This document shows, piece by piece, positions 19,003 to 28,440 of a stretch of 64,000 nt of DNA. Made by a program: the position numbers and the translations under genes. The notes beneath the pieces were generated by a model. The model made no database searches, had not been told where the DNA came from, and was given only the letters and a program-made list of their open reading frames with translations. Origin of the DNA: Burkholderia sp. Ac-20365 (GTDB taxonomy: Bacteria > Pseudomonadota > Gammaproteobacteria > Burkholderiales > Burkholderiaceae); the NCBI RefSeq assembly GCF_017104715.1, contig NZ_JAAGPI010000013.1:1-64000 (forward strand), read 5' to 3'. The number at the start of each line of letters is the position of its first letter. Within the stretch, counting starts at the first letter, position 1.

Positions 19003-20961
19003 TCATGCGTACTGTTCCTGCAACTCGGCGAACGAGGCGATCTTGCCCGCCAGCGCGCTCGCCACGACGGTCGGCGGACTGGCCAGCCATACCTGGCCGG
19101 GTCCGGAGCGGCCGGGGAAGTTGCGGTTGATCGCGCTGATCGTCACCTGGCTCGCCTGCGTCGATGAACCCGGCCCGCAGTTCGCGCAGGCGCCGCACGA
19201 CGGTTGCAGCAGGATCGCGCCGACCTGTTCGAACGCATCGATATAGCCGCGCTGCACGCAGTAGTCCCTGACATCGGAGGTGCCGAACTGCAGATACAGT
19301 TTCACGTCGGATGGCACGCGCATGCCGCGCGCGGCGGCCCATGCCAGCACCGCGTGATAGTGATCGAAGTCTTCGCGCTTGCCGGCCGTGCACGAGCCGC
19401 CATACGCAATCTCGACGCGCGGACGCTGCGCAAGATCGCGCAGCGCGATGCCGTTGCCGGGGTCGCCCGGTGCGGCGAGCATCGGCGAGATTTGCGTGCA
19501 GTCGATGGCGATCACGTCGGCGTAGGCTGCGCCTGCATCGCTGTGCATCCACGGCTCGATCGTGAAGTCGATGCCGCGTCGCTCTTTCAGGAAGCGGACG
19601 GTTTCTTCGTCGGGCGCGACGATGCCCGTGAAGCCGCCGAGTTCCGCGGTCATGTTGGTGAGGGTTGCGCGTTCGTCGGTCGTCAGCTGCGCAATCGCGG
19701 AGCCTGTGAACTCGAATACCTTGCCGACGCCCGCGCCGGAACGGATGCGCGGATCGGCGAGCAGATGCAGCGCAAGATCCTTCGCCGTGACGCCGGGCGG
19801 GACGTCGCCGTTGAATTCGATACGCAGCGATTGCGGCACGGTCATCCGTACCGCGCCCGTGACGAACGCGTTGGCCATGTCGGTCGTGCCGACGCCGAAC
19901 GCGACGCAACCCAGCGCGCCGCTATGCGGCGTATGGGAATCCGTGCCGACGATCAGTTGCCCCGGCAGCGCGTAGCGTTCCGCCATCATCGCGTGCGAGA
20001 TGCCTTCTGAGCCTTCCGCCGAGGCGTCGCCGTTCGTGTTCAGATAGCCGTGATTTGTCAGGCCGTAGTCTTCAGCGAATTGCCGATGCGCCGCCGACAG
20101 TTCGCGCACATCGGACAGCAGCCCGTTTCTGACATGCAGCTCGCTCTTGTGCGAATACGAAAGATGGTCTTCGAACGTGAGGATGGTGTCGGGCTGATGC
20201 AGCTTGAGCGGCTTGCCGAAGGTCGCGTGCAGCATATGCGTCGCCATGCCCGTGTAGTACTCGTGGATAAAGCGCCGGTCCGCACGAACGAACACGCCGG
20301 AACCTGGCGTCAGCGAATCGCCCGTGCCTTCGGTGCGCAGCGCGTGGCGCTCCAGAATCTTCTGCGCGAGCGTGCGGGGTTCGCTATCGGCGGGCACGGA
20401 AGCGGGCTGCACGTGCTGCATGTGCCGCGCGCCGTAGCGCAGCAGGCCGCCGCTGCGCAATATCGACGCGGACAGGCTGTCGCGCGACGCAACCAGTTCG
20501 TCGATGTCGATCGGCTCGCCGCGCGCGATGCGCTCAACCAACCCGAAATCCGTCGATGTGAACAGGCCGAGGTTATCCGCGTTCTGCCGGTAGATCCGTT
20601 CGAAGCTCTTCGCGATCACGAGCCGGATGCCCGCGCTGAATTCCGCGAGCGGACTGTGTTCACGCGATGAACCTTTGCCGTACCGGTTGCCCGCGACGGT
20701 GACGCAAAAGCCGCCGGCGCGTATCGCATCAGGCCCGATCGGATTGCGATTTCCCGTGCGGAAACCGACGTAAGGGAAACGGCCAAGACGGTCGTCGAAG
20801 CGGGTGAGCACGCTCATCGGCGTGATTTCGTCGGTCGAGACGTCGTCGCGTAACGTTCCCGCCGATGCTTGCGTCAGATCCGAACCGTTAAGTTGTCGCT
20901 CGATCCGTTCTGAGTCGTCGCAAAGAAACAGTATCCGGCCCGTCAATTCCAGTGTTGCCAT
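19003..20961 (-). CDS. Aconitase-family hydratase with swivel domain first
   Basis: 652-aa Fe-S hydro-lyase of the aconitase/isopropylmalate-isomerase superfamily. The domain order is swapped compared with AcnA. A LeuD-like swivel domain occupies about residues 40-170 (DDVSTDEITPMSVL, GSSREHSPLAEF). The LeuC-like catalytic part follows from about residue 200. The three cluster cysteines are visible in GGSCTAGKRED and PSCGACANCGPG. AAGGAGA precedes the ATG. Downstream is an MFS carrier and upstream a LysR regulator, all on one strand. This suggests a tricarboxylate or substituted-malate catabolic unit rather than housekeeping aconitase. Substrate unknown. Confidence 0.85.
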   Translation of the reverse strand: MATLELTGRILFLCDDSERIERQLNGSDLTQASAGTLRDDVSTDEITPMSVLTRFDDRLGRFPYVGFRTGNRNPIGPDAIRAGGFCVTVAGNRYGKGSSREHSPLAEFSAGIRLVIAKSFERIYRQNADNLGLFTSTDFGLVERIARGEPIDIDELVASRDSLSASILRSGGLLRYGARHMQHVQPASVPADSEPRTLAQKILERHALRTEGTGDSLTPGSGVFVRADRRFIHEYYTGMATHMLHATFGKPLKLHQPDTILTFEDHLSYSHKSELHVRNGLLSDVRELSAAHRQFAEDYGLTNHGYLNTNGDASAEGSEGISHAMMAERYALPGQLIVGTDSHTPHSGALGCVAFGVGTTDMANAFVTGAVRMTVPQSLRIEFNGDVPPGVTAKDLALHLLADPRIRSGAGVGKVFEFTGSAIAQLTTDERATLTNMTAELGGFTGIVAPDEETVRFLKERRGIDFTIEPWMHSDAGAAYADVIAIDCTQISPMLAAPGDPGNGIALRDLAQRPRVEIAYGGSCTAGKREDFDHYHAVLAWAAARGMRVPSDVKLYLQFGTSDVRDYCVQRGYIDAFEQVGAILLQPSCGACANCGPGSSTQASQVTISAINRNFPGRSGPGQVWLASPPTVVASALAGKIASFAELQEQYA

Positions 20962-21056
20962 CTGATTTCTCCTTCATGGGGAAATCTAGACGGCGATGGC
21001 ACCGACAACGAAGTGCTCGATCGGCAAAGGGGACATCGCAAATCGCGATGTCCGCG

Positions 21057-21950
21057 TTAACCCTCTAAGTGCGCGAGCGAATCGATCAGCGCCTGCACGG
21101 CCTTCAGGCGTGACGACTTCTTCAGTGCGTGAATCCGCAGCGTGCGGCCGCGTGCCCATGTTTCATCGAGCGGACGTCGCACGAAACCGCGTGATCCGGC
21201 GAAAGCGGACGCCGCGCTGGTCGGAACGATGCCGATGCCGAGTCCCGCTTCGACCATCCGGCATTGCGCATCGAAACTGTTGACCGTGACAGAGACGTTG
21301 AGCGGCGTTCGAACGGCATCGGCGCGCTCTTTCAGCATCTGATCCAGCGAGCCGCCCGCCTGCAACGCGACGAGCGGAAAACGGATGACCTCGCTGAATG
21401 TGGGAGCGTCGATGGCGGCGAGTTCATGATCCGGCGGGAGCACGACCATCAACGGATCGTCGGCGAAGTGCCAGCAATCCAGGCCGCCCGGTATCTTGCC
21501 GCTCGCGCAAATGCCCACGTCCGCACGGTCGTCCATACACGCGCGGATCACTTCGTCGCTGATTTCCTCGGTCAGTGCGATCTGAACCAGCGGGTAGCGC
21601 GCCTGAAAAGCCTTTAGACGCTCGGGCAAAAAGCCGACGATCGCGGATGCATTGGCATACAGACGCACAACGCCCGCCACCTGGCCGCTGAGCGACTGAA
21701 CCTCGCGCGCGAGCGACTGCAACTGGTCGTGAACCGATACCGCGCGCGAGAACGCGTGACGGCCGGCCTCCGTCAATTCGACGCCCGAAGGCGAGCGGAT
21801 CAGCAAAGGAAGACCCATGGCAGCTTCGAGATCGGCAATGCGCCGGCTCAGCGCGGAAGGCGCAATGTGATTGCGACTCGCTGCCCGCGCGATCGAGCCT
21901 TCCTGCACGACGGAGATGAACAGCTCCAGGCTGTACGGATCGATTCGCAT
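21057..21950 (-). CDS. LysR-family regulator of the aconitase/MFS unit
   Basis: 297-aa LysR protein. The open frame extends to 22424, but the DNA-binding domain starts at MRIDPYSLELFISVVQEGS and the ATG at 21950 gives the family length. The winged-helix segment IAPSALSRRIADLEAAMG and a full effector domain are present. It lies 95 bp upstream of the aconitase-like gene on the same strand and is the likely local regulator. No effector can be named. Confidence 0.87.
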   Translation of the reverse strand: MRIDPYSLELFISVVQEGSIARAASRNHIAPSALSRRIADLEAAMGLPLLIRSPSGVELTEAGRHAFSRAVSVHDQLQSLAREVQSLSGQVAGVVRLYANASAIVGFLPERLKAFQARYPLVQIALTEEISDEVIRACMDDRADVGICASGKIPGGLDCWHFADDPLMVVLPPDHELAAIDAPTFSEVIRFPLVALQAGGSLDQMLKERADAVRTPLNVSVTVNSFDAQCRMVEAGLGIGIVPTSAASAFAGSRGFVRRPLDETWARGRTLRIHALKKSSRLKAVQALIDSLAHLEG

Positions 21951-22072
21951 GCTGCCGGGGACCTTGTCGACGTTCGTGGCTCGTTGTGCGGACCTGTTGA
22001 CACAGTCCGTCAGCGGGCATCTTAACAGCGTCGCTTTTGCGTCCCCGATCGTGGTTGGCGGCGTTTCAGCAC

Positions 22073-23059
22073 TTAACGCGCAGGCGGCAGAAACTTCAGC
22101 AGCGCATTCGTCACGATAGCCGGCTGTTCTTCGGCCACCCAATGCCCCGAGCCTTGCACATTGACGGCTTCGACGTTGGTTGCCACGTGCCGCAACTGAT
22201 CGCCGATGATCGGCCCAAGACTTCCCGCACCGCCGATCCCGAGCACGGGCATCGTCAGCTTCTTCGCTGAGAACGCGCGGTTGTCTTTGATGTCCTGCGC
22301 AAACGCGCGGTAGTACTCGAAGCCCGCGCGCAGCGCGCCCGGCATCGCGTATTCGCGTGCATAGGTTTCTTCGACATCCTGCGTGAAGGCTCGGGCGTTC
22401 ACTGCCTCCGAGTTGTGAAACCACTTCAGATACTCGAGTTCGCGCCCGGCGATCAGCATTTCAGGCACGTCCTGCACGGAGTAAAAGCGGAAGTGCCACG
22501 TACGCGGCGATTGCACGAGTTGATCCCACGGTTCGATGCCGGGCAGCGGCACGTCGAGAATGGCGAGCGTGCGCACTTCGTCGGGATGCTGCGCGGCGTA
22601 AGCATAAGCGACCATGCCGCCCATATCGTGGCCGACGATGTTGACCTGCGGACCGAGATCGAGCTTTGCTACGAGCGCGTGGATGTCTTCCGCGACGGTC
22701 GCCTTGTCGTAGCCCGTCGCGGGCTTCGACGTATCGCCTAGGCCGCGCAAGTCCGGCGCGAGCACCGTATAACCGCGCGCGACGAGTTGCGGCATCACAA
22801 AGCGCCACATGTACGACGTCGACGCCCAGCCGTGCAGCAGCACGACAGTCGGGCTGTCTTTCTTGCCCTGCGCGAGCAGATAGTGATAGCGCACGCCGTT
22901 CACATCGACTTTGCCGTCCTGGACTTTTGCGGTCGCGGCGGAGATGGCTGTCGAGCTTGTGGGCAGATAGTCGTCGCTGGTGGCGGCGCGGGCGTGGTGC
23001 GCCGCGCCCGTCAACACGATCGACGCGGCGAGCAGCATGGATACGAACTTGTTGTGCAT
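22073..23059 (-). CDS. Exported alpha/beta hydrolase (epoxide-hydrolase/haloalkane-dehalogenase-like)
   Basis: 328-aa protein with a signal peptide ending after HHARA (about residue 25), so it is probably periplasmic. The alpha/beta hydrolase core shows the oxyanion segment LLHGWAST, the nucleophile elbow VGHDMGG with aspartate as nucleophile, and the final histidine in GSGHW. The Asp nucleophile and the cap region around EPWDQLV point to the epoxide hydrolase or dehalogenase branch. It is followed after 122 bp by the LysR gene. A short inverted repeat (TTTCCAG/CTGGAAA, 23064-23093) lies just upstream of the start and may be regulatory. Confidence 0.85.
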   Translation of the reverse strand: MHNKFVSMLLAASIVLTGAAHHARAATSDDYLPTSSTAISAATAKVQDGKVDVNGVRYHYLLAQGKKDSPTVVLLHGWASTSYMWRFVMPQLVARGYTVLAPDLRGLGDTSKPATGYDKATVAEDIHALVAKLDLGPQVNIVGHDMGGMVAYAYAAQHPDEVRTLAILDVPLPGIEPWDQLVQSPRTWHFRFYSVQDVPEMLIAGRELEYLKWFHNSEAVNARAFTQDVEETYAREYAMPGALRAGFEYYRAFAQDIKDNRAFSAKKLTMPVLGIGGAGSLGPIIGDQLRHVATNVEAVNVQGSGHWVAEEQPAIVTNALLKFLPPAR

Positions 23060-23190
23060 GATGTTTCCAGACGGTCCGAAGGATGACTGGAAACGATAGT
23101 AGGGACAACGGGCCAGAGAGACGTACGCGTTCGCCGATGAACTCGTGCGATGCAGTCGAACATGTGAGCCAGATCGATCCGGTGCGACGG

Positions 23191-23925
23191 CTATGCCTTC
23201 GGCGCGACCGACGCCCCAGCAATTCCGTGCCTTTTCAGCGCATCAGCGACAAACCCGGAAGCCTTCATCTCTTCGACAAACGCATGCAGCGCCGCCGCAG
23301 CCGCTTCACCGCGGCTCTTCGGCGTGCCCATTGCCTGCTGGATCACCATGAAGCGCTCATCGAGCAGTCGAAGTCCGCTCGCCTTCCTTGCATCGGCTTC
23401 GAGCTGTTGCTTCACGCCCGCAGCGACCTCGAGATTCTGCTCAAGGAAAGTCTGCACGACAGCAGGAGAAGTCGGCGCGCGCACGATTTGCGCGGCCTTA
23501 AGCTCTCGCGTCAGGAACAGGTCATAGGCGCTGCCTTTGCCGACAGCGACGCGGTTGTGCGGCTGATCGACATCGGCATTCGTCCTGACGGGCGAATCGT
23601 CGCGCACCAGATAGAAGCCTTCGATCAGCACATACGGCGCAGTGAACGCAATCATTTCGCCACGCAATGGATCGATGGCGAAGAAGCCAAAGTCCGCACG
23701 CTCTTCGTTGATGGCCTCAACCGATTTGCCGGCGGTATCGAAGACAACCAGTTCCAGTTCGACACCGAGTCTTTCGGCGAACGCGCGAGCCAGATCAATT
23801 GACACGCCGAACGGTTCGCCCGTTTCAGCGTTTTTGTTGGCGAGAATCGGATTGCCGAGATTGATCGACGCACGCACCTTGCCGGTGGATGTGAACGCGG
23901 TGACGACGGATGAATCGATAGTCAT
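23191..23925 (-). CDS. Solute-binding-protein-like protein without signal peptide
   Basis: 244-aa protein of the SBP_bac_3 (amino-acid binding) fold. The first half contains INLGNPILANKNAETGEPFG followed by SIDLARAFAERLGVELE, the classical start of lobe one. No signal peptide or lipobox is present, even from the longer frame beginning at 23967. The ATG at 23925 follows GGAG. No ABC permease or ATPase lies nearby. It may be a cytoplasmic sensor or ligand-binding protein, as known for some orphan members. It is divergent from a porin. Confidence 0.8.
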   Translation of the reverse strand: MTIDSSVVTAFTSTGKVRASINLGNPILANKNAETGEPFGVSIDLARAFAERLGVELELVVFDTAGKSVEAINEERADFGFFAIDPLRGEMIAFTAPYVLIEGFYLVRDDSPVRTNADVDQPHNRVAVGKGSAYDLFLTRELKAAQIVRAPTSPAVVQTFLEQNLEVAAGVKQQLEADARKASGLRLLDERFMVIQQAMGTPKSRGEAAAAALHAFVEEMKASGFVADALKRHGIAGASVAPKA

Positions 23926-24020
23926 GGATGCTCCGTGGCGGCCGTGTTGTCGACGGTCGCGGTTCAAAGGGTCAAGAATAATCCTGTTTGGTTTCGGCTA
24001 ACAAAATCGGCTAACAAAAG

Positions 24021-24074
24021 TCCCACCAAAACTCACTTTTATCTAGGGACGCGAACGCCTTCCTCAAATATCGT
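24021..24074 (+). promoter_or_regulatory. Regulon element, copy a (porin 1 promoter)
   Basis: 29-bp element (left half TCCCACCAAAACTC, two bases, right half TTTTATCTAGGGA), then 19 bp to TATCGT. This is the most divergent of five copies in the window but keeps the exact spacing. It lies 268 bp before the porin start, inside the 417-bp divergent region 23926-24342. That region also has a direct repeat of TCGGCTAACAAAA just upstream (23994-24019) and is otherwise without genes. Confidence 0.6.
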
Positions 24075-24342
24075 TACCTCATGGAGACGATATTTCAAAC
24101 GATGCGCTTCGCACGCGACACAAGCATCGATATTCGCATGTGAGTCGCATAAGTCATCCATCGCGTAGTTCTTCGCATTCCCGGCTTTAGCCGTGTTCAC
24201 CGGCGTCGCCGGGCTCATCACGTTCGCCGTCGCGCATCCGTGCGCGATCGCATCAGTACGCATTCGATCAATAACGCAACGCTGCTGCGTCTGGTCAAGC
24301 CGCGCCAACGCGTTTGCACCATCACAAACAGATCCGGAGACA

Positions 24343-25368
24343 ATGAAAAAACTCGCCCTTCTCAGCACTGCTGTCACGTCAGCCTGCGTTTTCGGCACTG
24401 CGCACGCGCAATCTTCCGTCACGCTTTACGGCGTGATCGACAACGGCATCGAATATCAAAGCGGCGGCGCGGGATCGGTCGTGCGCGCATCGTCGGGGGG
24501 ACTGGCGGCAACCGTCTATGGAATGAAAGGCGACGAAGATATCGGCGGCGGCCTGCATGTGAACTTTCAACTCGAGCAGGGTTTTTCCGCAGTGAACGGC
24601 CAGGCATCGAATCCCGCCGATGCATTCAATCGGCTCGCATGGGTCGGGCTGTCGGGTGGCTTCGGCGAATTGCGCTTTGGGCGGCAGAAGAAGCCCGAAT
24701 ACCTGTTTCTCAATCGGGAAATGGACGCCGTCGGCGTGCAGAGCATTGCGTCGCCGCTGAACAACTTCAACAACGTATCGGTGCGCGCGAGCAACGCGAT
24801 CACGTATTTCACGCCGACGGCATATGGATTGACCGCGCAGTTCTCGGTCGCGATGCGAGACGACACAACCAGACCGACCAACGGCATCCAGTTCTATAAC
24901 GCTGTCGCGCGTTGGGTAGTCGGGCACTTTCATCTTGCTGCCGGTTACGAGCAGCAAGGCAACGCAACGGGCACATCGCTGCAACGCGTTTTAAGGACCG
25001 TGGCGTCATACGGCAACAAGACTGCACGCGTCTATCTCGCGTATCAGTCGGAGCGCGAGTCCGACAACAGCGAGAAGCTCGACATCTACGCCTTGTCCGG
25101 TTCGTACTCGTTCAGCCCGTTCGACCGGCTTTCGCTGATGTACGGTTACGCGCACGACCGCACCGGCCAGGGCAACAACGCGCAGCAAGTGGGCCTGACC
25201 TACGCGTATTTCCTCTCCAAGGCCACCACCGTGTACACCTCTGCGGGCTTTATCCAGAACCGTAACCAGGCGCAGTTCACGCTGAACGGCACCGAATATT
25301 CCGGCATCGACGTCGCGCCCGGCGCTAACGTGCGCGGCGTGATCATCGGGATCGTGCACCGGTTCTGA
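24343..25368 (+). CDS. Trimeric porin 1 (Gram-negative porin family)
   Basis: 341-aa outer-membrane general porin of the Burkholderia/Neisseria type (Porin_4). A signal peptide ends after GTAHAQ (about residue 21). The mature barrel starts with SSVTLYGVIDNGIEYQ and ends in HRF, the terminal aromatic needed for assembly. The frame is open from 24193, but the signal peptide and GGAGA site fix the ATG at 24343. A second porin at 40383 has exactly the same length and aligns almost without gaps. Both promoters carry the shared 29-bp element, so this porin probably admits the aromatic substrate of the regulon. Confidence 0.93.
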   Translation: MKKLALLSTAVTSACVFGTAHAQSSVTLYGVIDNGIEYQSGGAGSVVRASSGGLAATVYGMKGDEDIGGGLHVNFQLEQGFSAVNGQASNPADAFNRLAWVGLSGGFGELRFGRQKKPEYLFLNREMDAVGVQSIASPLNNFNNVSVRASNAITYFTPTAYGLTAQFSVAMRDDTTRPTNGIQFYNAVARWVVGHFHLAAGYEQQGNATGTSLQRVLRTVASYGNKTARVYLAYQSERESDNSEKLDIYALSGSYSFSPFDRLSLMYGYAHDRTGQGNNAQQVGLTYAYFLSKATTVYTSAGFIQNRNQAQFTLNGTEYSGIDVAPGANVRGVIIGIVHRF

Positions 25369-25420
25369 CACAAGACCCGAATACGGGCCCGATCCAGCCC
25401 CCACGCACCTCCCACAAAAG

Positions 25421-25474
25421 TGCCATTGAATCTGCATTTTGTGTAGGGACACGGCGAGGCCGGTCAAATATTCT
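25421..25474 (+). promoter_or_regulatory. Regulon element, copy b (catabolic operon promoter)
   Basis: Left half TGCCATTGAATCTG, two bases, right half TTTTGTGTAGGGA, then 19 bp to TATTCT. Reading GGGACA as a degenerate -35 leaves 17 bp to the -10. The element would then overlap the -35, as class II activator sites do. Predicted transcription start is near 25481, about 58 nt before the first gene. Confidence 0.75.
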
Positions 25475-25538
25475 CATCCCATCGAGACGAGTCGCCAGGC
25501 GCTGATCCAGCCGCCGGCGACGATCAACCAAGGAGAGG

Positions 25539-26516
25539 ATGTTGACCAGGAAAGTCCCGCTCAAAATTGCGATCGCTGAGCATCCGCATACATCGGCCAT
25601 TCGTGACGGCTCCATTCCCATCGAAGGCGTGGACGCGGAGTTCATCACCGTGAAGCCGCAGATCGGCGCGTTTCGCCGGATGGTGCGCGATGTCGAGTTC
25701 GATGTGTGCGAACTGGCACCGACGACGTACATCATCGCGCGTGCTTACGGCGCGCCTTTTGTCGGCCTGCCGATCTTCGTCGTGCGGCGTTTCCATCACG
25801 GCGGGCTGCTGGTGCGTCCGGATGCGGGCATCAAGGAGCCGAAGGATCTCGAAGGCAAGAAAGTCGGCGTGCGCGCTTACTCGGTGACGACGGGCGTGTG
25901 GACGCGTCAGGTGCTGATCGACGAGTTCGGCCTCGATTCGTCGAAAGTGACGTGGGTTGTCGACGACGAAGAGCACGTCACGCAGCTCAAGCTGCCGTCG
26001 AACGTGATTCACGCGCCCGCTGGCAGCTCGCTCGCGGAAATGATGGAGAAGCGCGAACTGTCGGCGGGATTTGCGGCGGCGGCCGGTATCGGCCGTACGG
26101 GCGCGCCGACGGGCGGCTGGAAGGAAGTCGAAGCGGACTATCCGGATCTGCTGCCGAATGCCGCCGAACTCGAAACCGAATACTACAAGCGCACGGGCGT
26201 CTATCCGATGCACGGCACGATCGTCGTGAAGGACTCGGTGCTGGCCGAGCATCCGTGGATCGCGAAGTCGATTTTCGATGCGTTCGCACAGGCCAAGAAA
26301 GAATGGCTCGCGCGTCTCGATGCAGGCGAAGCCACCAGCGCCAGCGACAAGAAATACCTCGAACTGCGCAAGATCGTCGGCCATGACCCGCTGCCGTACG
26401 GCCTGCAGGAAAACCTCAAGACCATCGAAACGCTGGAAGCCACTGCATTCAAGCAAGGCTTGACGCCGCGCCGCATGTCGATCGGCGAACTCTTCGTCGA
26501 CCCGCAGGCGCGCTGA
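25539..26516 (+). CDS. 4,5-dihydroxyphthalate decarboxylase-like protein 1
   Basis: 325-aa protein of the Pht5/NMT1-like periplasmic-binding fold. It has no signal peptide, which favours a cytoplasmic enzyme such as 4,5-dihydroxyphthalate decarboxylase over a transporter component. Visible family stretches are FDVCELAPTTYIIARAYG and KDLEGKKVGVRAYSVTTGVW. AGGAGAGG lies directly before the ATG at 25539; TTG at 25542 would have better spacing and adds only one residue of doubt. First gene of the seven-gene operon 25539-32679, and paralogous to the last gene at 31783. Predicted to decarboxylate an aromatic acid before ring cleavage; not proven. Confidence 0.8.
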   Translation: MLTRKVPLKIAIAEHPHTSAIRDGSIPIEGVDAEFITVKPQIGAFRRMVRDVEFDVCELAPTTYIIARAYGAPFVGLPIFVVRRFHHGGLLVRPDAGIKEPKDLEGKKVGVRAYSVTTGVWTRQVLIDEFGLDSSKVTWVVDDEEHVTQLKLPSNVIHAPAGSSLAEMMEKRELSAGFAAAAGIGRTGAPTGGWKEVEADYPDLLPNAAELETEYYKRTGVYPMHGTIVVKDSVLAEHPWIAKSIFDAFAQAKKEWLARLDAGEATSASDKKYLELRKIVGHDPLPYGLQENLKTIETLEATAFKQGLTPRRMSIGELFVDPQAR

Positions 26517-26536
26517 GCAGAAAGAACGGAGACACC

Positions 26537-27562
26537 ATGATTATCGATTGCCACGGTCACTTCACGACCGTCCCCGCATCCTTCCGCGCCTGGCGCGCCA
26601 AACAGGTCGAGTTCGCGAACGATCCGGCCAACGCGCCGTCGCGTGACGGCGCCTTTGTGAGCGACGACGAAATCCGCGAAGCGATCGGCAACGGTCAGTT
26701 GAAGCTGCAACGCGAACGCGGCAGCGACCTCACGCTGTTCTCGCCGATCGCCGGCCTGATGAGCCATCACCTCGGCAACGAGCGTACGAGCCTCGAATGG
26801 GCGAAAGTATCGAACGATCTCGTTTATCGCGTGACGGAACTGTATCCGGACAACTTCGCGCCGGTGTGCCAGTTGCCGCAATCGCCGGGCGCGGCGCCTA
26901 GCAATTCGGTCAAGGAACTGCGCCGCTGTGTCGAGCAGATGGGCTTTGTCGGCTGCAACCTGAACCCGGACCCGACCGGCGGCTACTGGACCGGCAAGCC
27001 GATGACCGACCGCGAATGGTATCCGCTCTATGAAGCGCTGGTCGATCTCGATGTGCCCGCGATGATTCACGTCGCCGCGTCGTGCAATCCGTGCTTTCAC
27101 GGCACGGGCGCGCATTACCTGAACGCGGATACGTCGGTGTTCATGCAACTGCTGCAAGGCGATCTGTTCAAGGACTTTCCGACGCTGCGTCTGGTGATTC
27201 CGCACGGCGGCGGCGCGGTGCCGTATCACTGGGGCCGGTATCGCGGGATGTCGCTGGAAATGCGCGAGCGTCCGCTCGAAGGCTTGCTGAACAACATTTT
27301 CTTCGACTCGTGCGTGTATCACCAGCCGGGCGTCGAGTTGCTGACGAAGGTGGTTCCGTCCGACAACGTGCTGTTCGGCTCCGAAATGATCGGCGCGGTG
27401 CGCGGGAAGGATCCGGCGACAGGCCAGTATTTCGACGACACCAAGCGCTATATCGACGCCTGCCCGGCACTGAACGACGAAGACCGCTTCAAGATCTTCG
27501 AAGGCAACGCGCGGCGCGTGTATCCGCGCCTCGATGCGCGACTGAAAGCACGCGGCAAGTAA
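26537..27562 (+). CDS. LigJ/4-oxalomesaconate hydratase-type amidohydrolase
   Basis: 341-aa amidohydrolase-superfamily protein. The N-terminal metal motif DCHGHF, the MIHVAAS segment (about residue 177), the VIPHGGGAVPYHWGR motif and the length are those of LigJ. LigJ hydrates 4-oxalomesaconate to 4-carboxy-4-hydroxy-2-oxoadipate in gallate and protocatechuate 4,5-cleavage. CGGAGA precedes the ATG and the gene starts 20 bp after the decarboxylase-like gene. With the dioxygenase at 29864 and the aldolase at 30891, it gives a nearly complete gallate-type lower route. Fold is certain; the exact substrate is inferred. Confidence 0.85.
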   Translation: MIIDCHGHFTTVPASFRAWRAKQVEFANDPANAPSRDGAFVSDDEIREAIGNGQLKLQRERGSDLTLFSPIAGLMSHHLGNERTSLEWAKVSNDLVYRVTELYPDNFAPVCQLPQSPGAAPSNSVKELRRCVEQMGFVGCNLNPDPTGGYWTGKPMTDREWYPLYEALVDLDVPAMIHVAASCNPCFHGTGAHYLNADTSVFMQLLQGDLFKDFPTLRLVIPHGGGAVPYHWGRYRGMSLEMRERPLEGLLNNIFFDSCVYHQPGVELLTKVVPSDNVLFGSEMIGAVRGKDPATGQYFDDTKRYIDACPALNDEDRFKIFEGNARRVYPRLDARLKARGK

Positions 27563-27585
27563 CGAAGACAGACACAGAGACATTC

Positions 27586-28434
27586 ATGACTTCAATCGTT
27601 GATATCCACCCGCACATCATCTCCGATGACGAAGGCCGTTACCCGCCCGCGCCGTTGTTCGGCAAGCGTTCCGAGTGGTCGAAGGAGCGTCCGACGACCG
27701 TCGAAACGCTGATCGCCGCGATGGACGAAGCCGGTGTCGCGAAGGCCGCCGTAGTCCATTCGTCGACCACCTATGGCTTCGACAACAGCTATGTAGTCGA
27801 TGGCTGCGCGCAATACGCGGATCGCCTCGTGGCCGTCGGTTCGGTCGACGTCTTGCAGGAAGATGCGCCGAAGCGCATTCGCGAATCGGTCGGACGCGGC
27901 CTGGCGGGTTTGCGTCTGTTCACAGGCGGCAGCACGAAGGACTTCGACCCGAGCGAACTCGACGATCCGCGTGCATTCCCGGCGTGGGAACTGTGCGGCG
28001 AATTCGGCCTGCCGATGTGCATCCAGACGGGCCCGATCGGTCTGCCGCAAGTGACCGCGCTCGCGAAGCGCTTTCCGAATGTGGCGATCATCCTCGATCA
28101 CCTCGGGCGCCCCGAAGTGGCCGACGGCGCGCCTTACGCGGCCGCGCAAAGCCTGTTCGATCTCGCGCCGCTCGATAACATTTACCTGAAGCTCACCCCG
28201 CGCATTTTCGGCGACGTGAAGAAGGAAAAGGCGAGCGCCGAAACGTTCTTCCCGCGCGTGGTCGCCGCATTCGGCGCGCAACGGATGGCGTGGGGCTCGA
28301 ACTTCCCGACGTCGCCGGGCACGCTCGGCGAGATTCTCGCGACGGCGCAGGCGGGTCTTGCAAGCCTGAACGATGAAGACCGCGCGTGGATCTTCGGCAA
28401 GACGGCGCAAAAGCTGTATCCGGCATTGGCCTGA
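27586..28434 (+). CDS. Amidohydrolase 2 family protein (2-pyrone-4,6-dicarboxylate lactonase-like)
   Basis: 282-aa TIM-barrel hydrolase with metal-type histidines in DIHPHIISDD at the N-terminus, ILDHLGRPE near residue 168 and the final WGSNFPTSPG. Size and motifs match the LigI/PDC-lactonase and related Amidohydro_2 enzymes. It starts 23 bp after the LigJ-like gene and is followed by a strong hairpin. In the pathway it could open a pyrone or lactone side product of ring cleavage. The annotation is family-level. Confidence 0.83.
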   Translation: MTSIVDIHPHIISDDEGRYPPAPLFGKRSEWSKERPTTVETLIAAMDEAGVAKAAVVHSSTTYGFDNSYVVDGCAQYADRLVAVGSVDVLQEDAPKRIRESVGRGLAGLRLFTGGSTKDFDPSELDDPRAFPAWELCGEFGLPMCIQTGPIGLPQVTALAKRFPNVAIILDHLGRPEVADGAPYAAAQSLFDLAPLDNIYLKLTPRIFGDVKKEKASAETFFPRVVAAFGAQRMAWGSNFPTSPGTLGEILATAQAGLASLNDEDRAWIFGKTAQKLYPALA

Positions 28435-28440
28435 CGCACG

